Shown piece after piece: positions 49,608 to 64,000 of a stretch of DNA of 64,000 nt. The stretch spans positions 33,977,817 through 34,041,816 of the forward strand of contig NC_030854.1 of NCBI RefSeq assembly GCF_000208745.1, read 5' to 3'. The notes beneath the pieces are model-generated. The model did no database searches and was not told the origin of the DNA. It worked only from the letters and a program-made list of their open reading frames with translations. The DNA comes from Theobroma cacao. Its lineage: Eukaryota > Streptophyta > Magnoliopsida > Malvales > Malvaceae. The position numbers and the translations under genes are program-made. The stretch's first letter is position 1, and every line of letters starts with the position of its first letter.

Positions 49608-52600
49608 TGCTATTTTTTAATATATAATATTAGTAATAGTAGCAAGAGGATATATATGCTAGATAAAAAAATTAATTAGATATTAAGAAAGTAGATTATT
49701 CTACGATAATCCTAGTTATTGCCTCCCAAATTACCTTATGATCCCACTACTTTAAATGCAAATATAAATTTCTGTCCAATCCTCAAAACATGTTTAATGT
49801 TCTCTCTCTTTCTCTTGGCCAAAATCAACATCTAAGCTATAAATGGTGGGAAAATGAAATTTTATCTTTCAAGTTACAAGCAAGTCCAACTGCATTAAGT
49901 GAGATTGCTTTATGGCCTTTAAATTAGGCTAAGTATATGGTCCACAGAAGTGAGTGAAAGCAAAGGCAAATATTTCTCATAGGGCAGTGCAGGGCAGCAA
50001 AAATTAACTCTACAAAAAATCTCTATAATTTTGATAAGCAAATTAATATCAGTTTCAATTCTGGTTAAAATTCTTTGTTTTCCCCCCCCTCAAATTGCAT
50101 GGCTAGAATTATTCAATTTGAGAAACAGAAAGGAATTGGGAGGGGGAGGGGGTTCTTCAATGGAATTTAATTCATAAAAGGAAAAATAATTGCTATAATT
50201 AATGAGTTAATTTAAAATTTTTAAGACTAAGAAAGGGGTAGCATGTGCTAGGAGTAGAGGCAAAGTTGCTTGTTTGCGGTCTCCTTGAATGATTACTTGA
50301 TTGGAATAAATCTTCCATGGTCCATTCACATGCATGCCCTAAATAATAGGATTAAATATATTTTAATTAGATTTTTTTTCAAGAGAAAATTAAAATTGGA
50401 ATGAATAAATTATCTTCATCTAACTAATCAAAGTCAAATTCTTCTTAGTATGGGGAGAGGCGCAAAATTTTGTATTTCATAATTTATAATGTTATTGTGG
50501 TTTTGGGTTCTTCCATGTGATTAATATAAATGAGAATTTTTGTTTGATGTATATTCTGATAGAGACTAATGGTCCAAATAAATGGCATCAAAATCTTTTT
50601 CGATTTATAAATTAAAAACAAAGACCAATTCAACCCAAAACAAAGCAATTAAATTAAATAGGATTTATATTAAGTTTAATTAATGTATTTTCCGGGTATA
50701 TGCAAGCTACAGAGACACTGCATCAAATTACAGCTTGCTATTCTTCATGAATTTGTAATTTATACAAGATGGTGCATTATAAATTTTTACTCTAAATACG
50801 GTTTAAAATGGCGAAAATAAAAATCAGAAACTGATTTTTGTGAGCTTTCTTCAAGCATAAGGTTTTGAGGCTGAGAATCACCTTAAGTTCACACATGAGA
50901 TATTTTGAGTCAGGGTTTTGGTCCTGTGAACTTAACCACAAGACATTAAAAGCAGAGAGTTGTGCTGTATCCTTGAAGAAGCGAACCAGACTAGCATAAT
51001 TTGTTTGATTGATTGATTGCTCATTTAGATGTTATTTATGATTTTTATTCTTTTTTTTAGCACATTCGGTAATTTTTAGAAAATGGTCGGTTTTAAATTT
51101 TAATTTGAAAATTTTAAATAACATTTATGTTATAAAAAGATAACCACGTATTCAAATAATTCTTAAAAGAGTATAAATATTAAGAGATTAATAATTAATT
51201 ATAGTACAAGTTTGAATAATTGAATGTATTGACATTGTTTGTACTATAATTTGTGTATATTCAAACTAAAGTACAGAGTAATTCATGATGATAGATGCCA
51301 ATATTCCAAGAGTGTGATAGATCAACTCAAAAAATGAAATAAGAAGTTTTTGCAAGATTTCCATAACTAGTTAAGTTGATGATCTCTTGCACTCCATGTA
51401 TAATCTAAACCCTTTTTAAGGCAAATTAGCAAATCTTGCAGTAATTGCTGAAGCATCAATCAAATAAAATTGAATGAGCATCCAAATCTTTATCTTGAAA
51501 ACTCTTAGAAATTGCCTTCTTTCATCAATGAAGATTGTGTGTTCATCTAAATCTTTTCCATTGATATGTGCATTAAACTCAAGGAGGATTGTGTGTCTAC
51601 AAGAACATCAATTCTATCCTGCATGATTAAAATTGTAAAAGGGTACAGCAAGGCCCATTCCTCTAAAAATGCATTGGCCAGCAAAGAATTCCCAATAATA
51701 GGATTTTTTGATATCATGCTCATACATTCTCTGTATTCTGGGATTATTATCCAAGTAGCTGGCACAAAATCCAATAGCAAATTTGTATAAAACGCAATTT
51801 CAGTGGACATCTAACTTTATGCATAAAGTTGTTTCATGTCATAAATCCTTGATCAGCATTACCTAGCCTAGTATCCAACACATCACTTCAGGCAGTGGAT
51901 ATTCTACAAAATATAGCATTTCAAACTAGGATGACTCCTCCTGGTTTACATTCAAACAAATGCTGGACATTAATTCTTTTGTCAAAAACTGGATTTCCAG
52001 CCATCTATTGCGACTTAACTGAATAACTTCTGCCAGTTGGGTTGACAATGATAACCTGGCAGAATGAAATATGAAATAATTACTTAAAGCAGCAATAACT
52101 TGAGAGACAGGGGAGCTTCACCAAACTGGAATTTGTTTGACATAAAATATAAGAAAACTTTCAGCCAAGAATAGAAATGTAACAAGATACAATAGGAAGA
52201 AGCATTTAATAATGCCAGTTTTAACTGTGCATTAAGTAAGCTATTAGCCTGTCTGGAAGACTTGATACTGCCAATGAAAGCAGCCAAGTGAAATGCTTAC
52301 AAGTAAATTCTGGTTTAGACTTGCACAAATGATAAGTTGGTTACGAATATCAAGCATCTATATTAGTGTCACATGATTTTAGAAGTACTAACTCCAGCAA
52401 CTTGAGAATGGTTGTAATCACATCTTCACAATTTGCACATCTTCAAATTGACTCATTAGCCCTGAGATCATCCTACAATGCTACAATCAGAACGTAGCAA
52501 CATGATATGCACTGAATATGCCAAAGCATTTGATTAACAGTTGAAAACATGAGCAAAGAATGACTGGAAAGTTAGTTGTTAAGAGAAATCTTGTATGGAC

Positions 52601-52795
52601 TCCTGACGCCTCTATGAAAGTTGCACCTGGAAAACAATAGATAAAAGATAAAGCAAGGGTAATTGCTCTTGTAGTGCAGACGGAAAAGTTTAGAAAGAAA
52701 GGATATTTACCTGTCAAATAGTATAGTGCCCAGTTTTCATTTGAAAGAATGAGAATTGAATTCCATGGTAGACTGAATCTTGCAGAACAAATCTA
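49608..52795. other. Intergenic and 3' flank of the CS26 gene
   Basis: No gene supported. An 87-codon open stretch on the minus strand (51810-51547) includes VLVDTQSSLSLMHIS, faintly like a retroelement aspartic-protease site, but this is too weak to call. The stretch just below 52796 is probably the CS26 3' untranslated region. Confidence 0.45.
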
Positions 52796-58441
<5,646 letters not shown>

Positions 58442-59289
58442 TTTTTTTTGTCTCCCTTTGAGGTTTTTCAGAGGTTTTAGATTGGGTTTTTTGTTTTTAT
58501 TTACACCCTTTTCGTTTTTGGGTAATAGACCCCTTATCTTTGCTTTATTCCATATTCAATCTAACAAAAATTGCACTGATGCCCCCATTCTTTTTCTTTA
58601 TTAATTTTTTTTCATTTTTCCTTGCAATTGTGAAACTTTATGGGCGCAAAGTCTCTTCTCCCTATTTAGGCCTTAGCCCATAACTTCCTCTTTATGCCAC
58701 AATGTACTAGCAACATCTGTAGAAAAAAAATAACTATTATTATTAAAATAGGAGACACTTTTTTATCTGAATATTTAAGTTCCATTAGATACATTACATA
58801 ATTGTTTTTGAAGTTTGATCTATATACAGTTTCCTACTTAGAAATCTTGGACAGTCCAATTTTACTTAGACACAGAGTTAGACCAGCAGACATCATCATC
58901 CAGGCACTGCACACTTCCAATCATTGAGCAAGAATTTTGTGAAGAACAAACTAATATGTATTCTCTTTCTGGACAAGTAAGTTGTGTAAATATATGTACA
59001 TAGGTACAAAGATTTTTAACCAAATTTTTAACAGCCGAAAAGCTTCAGTTCCCTGGAAGTCATATATTCCTTCTGAAATGAAGAGAGAAGTTCCTTAGAA
59101 GGAATTTAAGACATTCTCTAGCCAGAAATGGAAGGTGAGTGTCTAGACCTATGGTTTCTTTTTCCTTTTTTGTCTGTTAAATTTCTTCTTTACAAAAAAT
59201 AATACAGTTTTAGTCTCAAAATCCTAATGCGTTCGGATCTCTAAATGCTTCACAAGGCCATGAAAGAATGTGAAGTTTTTTCCCTTTTC
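58442..59289. other. Spacer between the CS26 and GT47 genes
   Basis: 848 bases between the GT47 stop and the CS26 start, both on the minus strand. It holds the CS26 promoter and the GT47 3' flank. No separate gene seen. Confidence 0.6.
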
Positions 59290-61428
59290 TCACCAGAAGT
59301 TACTTGGTGATGGTATAGTTCTTAGCCCTCTCTCTTTGCGGGGAACAGAACGAGAGAATCTCCTAGACTTGTTTATCTTCATCTTAACAGCAGGAGCCTT
59401 GCGTGCCACGGCCTGCCATATCATTTGAACAGCATCACCTTCCTTCGAGGGATACTGAAACTCGAATGAAGACTCAACTTCTTTCAACTTCTCCCACATT
59501 CGAGTCCATTCTTCCTTCTTGATGCTCCTGACGAGGTTTACAAGGAATCTTTCTTTGAGAGCATCTGATGTGCGAACGAATATGCTGAACTGAGAGTAGT
59601 CGAGAACATCTTCGTAGGGAAGCTCAATCTCATCACTGATGATCACAGGAACGCAATGGCTGGCAATGGCATCAAAAAGGCGGTTCGATGATGGAGTGTC
59701 ACCTGCTATGTTTAGGCAAAATTTGGATGAGTGCATTCCTTGGCTAGCTTTGTTGACTCCATCCTTTTGGACACTTCCAAATGAGAAATGTACATCTTTT
59801 TCACCTCTTAGAAGATAATATAACTCTTGTCGAGCATATCCACCCTATAAGCAGGAAAGACAAGAACAAAAACAATCAAGCAGGGGAACAGTAAATAAAT
59901 TCAGTATGACAAAGTGCAGAAGCAAAACATCAGTTACTTAATTGGATGGCCTCCAAAATCCAGGTGCTGACATTGAATTGTTACTTTTTTTTTCTTTGTA
60001 AATCCATAATTGTATTTCAGGAAATGGTCAAAATAAATGCTGCTGTTATTTCATTATGACTTTTAAAAGTAAGCCATAAGGACAGCTGGAAAACCAAGGT
60101 TTATTTGCAGATATCTTGGTAAAACCTCATTGATAGGAATAACCGAAGTATGATCATTCATCTGAACAGAGGATTGAAGAAAAATGAAAAGGACTCACAG
60201 ATCATCGTGATGACCAAATTGCTTTGCACACATAAAGTGCTTCCAGTGAGTCAATGTAATCAATAATTTCTCTACTTATCAAAACATTCACTTTCATAAC
60301 AGGAAAACAAGTGAAGATTACAAAAATAGAAAAAATATACCAAGCAAAACTAGTCTTATAAAAGATTAGACTAACAAAAGCTCTAAGCATACATGAAACA
60401 GAATTCTTGGTATGACCAACAGAAGTATATCAAAGAAGAAGGGCACCTACATCTTTCCTGTATATGGCTCCTTGGAAGAATAGCAAAGTTTTCCGGCTAT
60501 CAAAATCAGATGTATCATTGACATAGCTTTTGATTACATGTTTGTAAGGCGCAATCACATCTTTGTCAACATTTGCTATATTTATTGGATACCTACCAAA
60601 ATCGGAAAGTATGAACATTGCAGGCCACAGTTGCATCCTAGCATCTAGCATACTGTTTGGATGGTGAGCCATAACAATATGGTCTCGCCCCCCTGACCTC
60701 TTCCATTCCTTTTGAGCTGTTAAAAACCTTACCAATTTGGCTTGCAAAACTTTGTTCCTGTTCTTCTTCTGATGAGGGTTCACCTTGGAAAATCGATTAT
60801 AGCTCAAGGAAGAAAAGAAAGGTACAAATATGAGATCAGCTTCACTAGAATTTTGCACTCTGATAGCAGCACGGTTGTTTGGATTGTCAGAAAATTCTGA
60901 AGCTAGGAGGTCCAATGTAAGCCAATATTCTATACTATGTTGCAAATTCAATCCACCAGGATATGAGGGTATTCTAGTTCTAATGTCAGGCCAGACACTA
61001 CTACCTCCTTCAGGCTTCCAACCCAAGAGCCCAAAATGAAACTCAGGGTCTAAATCATACATGAAAACCTTAAGTGGTTCTTTAAAATTCCCATTACAGT
61101 TCGCGGCACCATCCTTATCTTGAAATCCTACTTCTCTCTTTGGAGGTTCTTCTCCTTCTCCTTCTTCATGGTCTTTTTCATTATTTGCAAGAATTGCTCG
61201 ACTTGATCCATTCGAAGATTCAACATTACTTTGACTAGAAGATTCAGAATGGCCATTGTTAAAAATAGTCAGAAGCTTTTCATTTGGAAACAATGTACGA
61301 TCAAAGAAGTTAGGACGGCTTGTTGACCGTAACACAAACAACCAGGATGATACAAACAACATTGTAGTTGCCATAAACAAGCAAAAGAAAGATTTCCTAG
61401 TGATAGAAGAGCCATGCTTCTCAGCCAT
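59290..61428 (-). CDS. GT47 exostosin-domain glycosyltransferase (ARAD/EDA5-like)
   Basis: Two exons, 61428-60451 and 59844-59290, with a 606-base intron, encode 510 residues. A short cytoplasmic start (MAEKHGSSITRKS) is followed by one membrane anchor (about 14-34), a low-complexity stem with an acidic run, and the exostosin domain from about residue 118 (EPLKVFMYDLDPEF). Visible later are LIFVPFFSSLSYNR, then HHPNSML, then RKTLLFFQGAIYRKDGGYAR across the splice, SSKFCLNIAGDTPSSNRLFD, and AIASHCVPVIISDEIELP. This is the normal type II Golgi layout of plant GT47 enzymes that build cell-wall polysaccharides; ARAD1/2 are linked to pectic arabinan. Sitting next to a CS26-type gene, as At3g03650 (EDA5) does, favours EDA5 orthology. 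The sugar donor and acceptor cannot be read from sequence. Confidence 0.88.
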
Positions 61429-62050
61429 GGTAATGTACGTACCAATCCAAGCAAATCCACTATAACCAAAAAAAAAAAGTATCCAATTCCCAAGAATCTA
61501 TATCACCTCTCCATTGAATTCCCATGTAGAAAAAAGATTCAAATCACTTACACTAGCCATGAATCCACAACCAAAATATCTATACTTTCAGTCAATAGCA
61601 AGAAACCAGCTGGTAAAGGAGAAAACCAATGTAGAAAACAAAGCAAACCCAGATGAAAAGAAAAGAAAACAATATCCAAACTCTCAGCAATGAAGCAAAG
61701 AAAACCAAGAAAAAAGAATCCAAAAAGATTGGAAGGGAAATTAACTGCCAGTTGTGAACTGTTGGGGTTGAAAATGATCACCAAGAAGAAAAGGGAGAGA
61801 TCAAACTGTGGTAATTGGTGATGTTGTGGGAGAGTAGAGAGGAAAAGAAGAAGCAACCAAACCAAAACAATGGAAGTAGTTGTTGTAAGTTGTAACGCTC
61901 TTTCCTTCCTTTTCTGTTTCAGTTCTCTCTCATTATTTTTCTCTCTCCTTCTCTTGTAAGCAAATAAAAGAGTTAAGAAAACGAAGCGTGGGAATAGGGT
62001 CTTTCTGAAGAAGCGGGCTTTAGTTTTCTTTACACTAGACTTCTTCTCGT
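61429..62050 (-). promoter_or_regulatory. Upstream region of the GT47 gene
   Basis: The reverse strand has long CT-rich and GAGA-rich tracts (61890-61960), as often seen in plant leaders. A TATA box could not be chosen with confidence. Confidence 0.35.
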
Positions 62051-64000
62051 GGTTTAGTCTAATTTAAGTAAACCAAGATTATGCCAAATAGGAGATTATT
62101 TAGGGAAATATAGATAGAGATTATTATTAACATTTCGAGACATACAAAACATATAAGTAATTTAAGTTTAAGATAATATTAACATGAATTATTAAAACGT
62201 TCAAATTTTTAAAATAATTTAATCTTATCAATCGAATCAACCTGTTATTAATAAAATAAAATATTTTAAAAATTATCATCTAAATGTCATGATAATTCAT
62301 CATGTTCCAAATATGCACGTATACTTTTCTTTAGCAAGAAATGCATATATTCTTTTCTTTCTTCTCAAATATTTGGCTATGGCTATGACAAATCCAAACC
62401 AATTACCAGCTTCGAGCTGTCAAATTGAGGGCAAAGGAAATTAGGTCAACTCATTAATGGTTTGGACTAAATTTTGCAGCTCACTTTATCTGAAACATGC
62501 AGGGTAGGTACTCTAGCAATATTAAAATCTTCTGAAATTTTCTAATACTGACAAAATGTACTAATTTTTTAATACAAATCGAATTTACAATTGACCCTAA
62601 GCTAAGGTTAAATTTTCACCATCACATATAAAACATGAACTTGCAAATTTTGATGAGTATAAGAGTTGGTTGGAAACACAATCTGGCTGTTTAAATAAAT
62701 GGAGGTGAAATTTTCATGGTAAGAAGCGTTGGGTATTAACAAAAAAAAAAACCCTTAGCGTAATTTAATTAGTTAAATTAATACATGTGTATTAAGTTTC
62801 CCTTCATGAATTTAACACTTCCTTAACAGTTAATCCAAATTAATTATTTGTTATCTGTACGGTGGGGGGTTAGAATAGCTTATTCAAATCCAATTTTTTA
62901 ATAAAAAAGATGAGGTTATAAGAAAAGAGTTGATAACTAGGGCAGGTGAAACTTGAGCTAGAAAACTCAACTAGTCAATTTCTTTGAATTTACCTTCCCC
63001 GAGTCCATGTTTCTTTTCTATATTTAAGCAAATAGCAGATCCAACTGCACCATTTAAATCTTCTTAGTAGTCTGTGCAAAAGTGGGAGAGCATCAAGTGT
63101 TTGGAAACTAGAGGTTGATGTGGGTTCAACTTTTTGATGAGTGGTCACAAATCTAAGATAGATTTGTTATTATAAACATAGAGATCATAGCTTTCAAGTG
63201 GAAATACAAGAAGTAGATGGATGATGATACCTAACAAGCATTGTTAAGGTAACAAAACTCATAGTCTTAATATCTTGGATATGGAATAAGAGGACAGACT
63301 TTGTGGCCAGATTGCTTGTACCTTGGAAATAGTTTCTATGGGATCTGGATCCATCCAATGAATTCTATCAAGGCATTTATGTCTAACAAGCTGATCCATG
63401 ACAAGCGTTTATTAATATAAACCGGTTGGAGAAAGTTGCTAAATGGCTCGTTGAAGGATCTCTGCGCAACAGTCCGGGATTTGATCCATGTACCTAGTTA
63501 AGGCCATCAGGTTAGCTAGCTGGTCCATGAACAATCTTGCAAACATTTCACAATGAATGCAGACAGACCAATTGGACAACTAACCTTGGCACAGCCACGA
63601 AGCAGACCCTTTTGCTTTTCAACTATCAGCACTCAAAAGACAAAAAAAAAAAAAAAATCACAACCTCATAAAGCAACTGTGCTAATTAGCTACATTGTCA
63701 TCTGCTTGCTTTTACTCATCTTTTTCTCCCTAGTAACATTATAATGGGGAATAATAAGTTCTATAAAAGTTGCAAAATCACGATTACTAAGTTCACTAGC
63801 TTCACTTGCATTATTCCAGTACATGGTCATGGAAAACCCTCATAAAAGTTCAAAGCATCCGAATTAAAGGCCATTGGCTCCAATGGTTAAAATTTCCAAT
63901 TACAACAGCAGAAGAGTACAGAACAAATGGCTTTGGTCGAACCAATGCAGAAGATAAATAACAAGCTGGGTGGGGCTTCACCTTGACTAGGGATCAGAAC
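62051..64000. other. Intergenic to the window end
   Basis: AT-rich to 63000, then less so. An open stretch at 63553-63744 is unrecognised and contains an A-run. No gene or RNA supported. Confidence 0.5.

Noticed and set aside
51547..51810. Minus-strand open stretch with VLVDTQSSLSLMHIS, possible retroelement protease
   Set aside because: The catalytic DTG/DSG is DTQ, surrounding residues do not follow the gag-pol pattern, and the opposite strand is also open over the same bases.

Overview
This window is nuclear DNA of a flowering plant, most likely a rosid eudicot. It is AT-rich, its genes are split by short GT-AG introns, and its proteins read closely against Arabidopsis families known to me. 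Two isolated N characters (37983 and 49123) show it is an assembled scaffold. Seven intact protein-coding genes can be supported. They are an ABCC3-type ABC transporter (5873-11512, +), a small membrane protein resembling ZCF37 (19583-20281, +), presenilin (27251-29360, -), an F-box protein of the SKIP24 type (31237-34318, +), the R2R3-MYB factor MYB60 (44068-45433, +), a plastid cysteine-synthase-family enzyme of the CS26 type (52796-58441, -) and a GT47 exostosin-domain glycosyltransferase of the ARAD/EDA5 type (59290-61428, -). Exon borders were read by eye; for all the multi-exon genes the phases add up to a whole number of codons.

Layout. 1-5.5 kb is a graveyard. It has decayed F-box genes on the minus strand, a three-unit tandem repeat and a 1.3 kb Mutator-like/foldback element. 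5.6-11.5 kb is the ABC transporter. 12-17 kb holds a dead B3-domain gene, a CACTA-transposase N-terminal scrap joined to an F-box C-terminus, and more F-box tail copies. 19.5-20.3 kb is the ZCF37-like gene. A 774 bp hAT-type element carrying a piece of an mTERF gene lies just after it. 22.4-24 kb is a second copy of the 1.3 kb element, and 24-25.7 kb is an unrecognised gene relic. 27-34.6 kb holds presenilin and SKIP24 head to head. 36 kb has a LINE-type RNase H relic. 37-38.2 kb has a SINE and another small DNA element. 38-44 kb and 45.5-52 kb are mostly AT-rich intergenic DNA with microsatellites. 52.8-61.4 kb is the tandem pair CS26 / GT47. I see no gene from 61.9 kb to the end.

The genes do not form one pathway; plants rarely cluster function. 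What ties them together is inherited order. Presenilin, SKIP24 and MYB60 match neighbours on Arabidopsis chromosome 1 (At1g08700, At1g08710, At1g08810). CS26 and the GT47 gene match At3g03630 and At3g03650. Both statements come from memory of Arabidopsis locus numbers.

I found no convincing new multi-gene system. The best candidate novelty is the hAT-type element that has captured the start of an mTERF gene (20768-21541). Next are the element pair with an internal array that folds back on itself, a hairpin in a CS26 intron, and a pair of very short tRNA-derived SINE-like copies.
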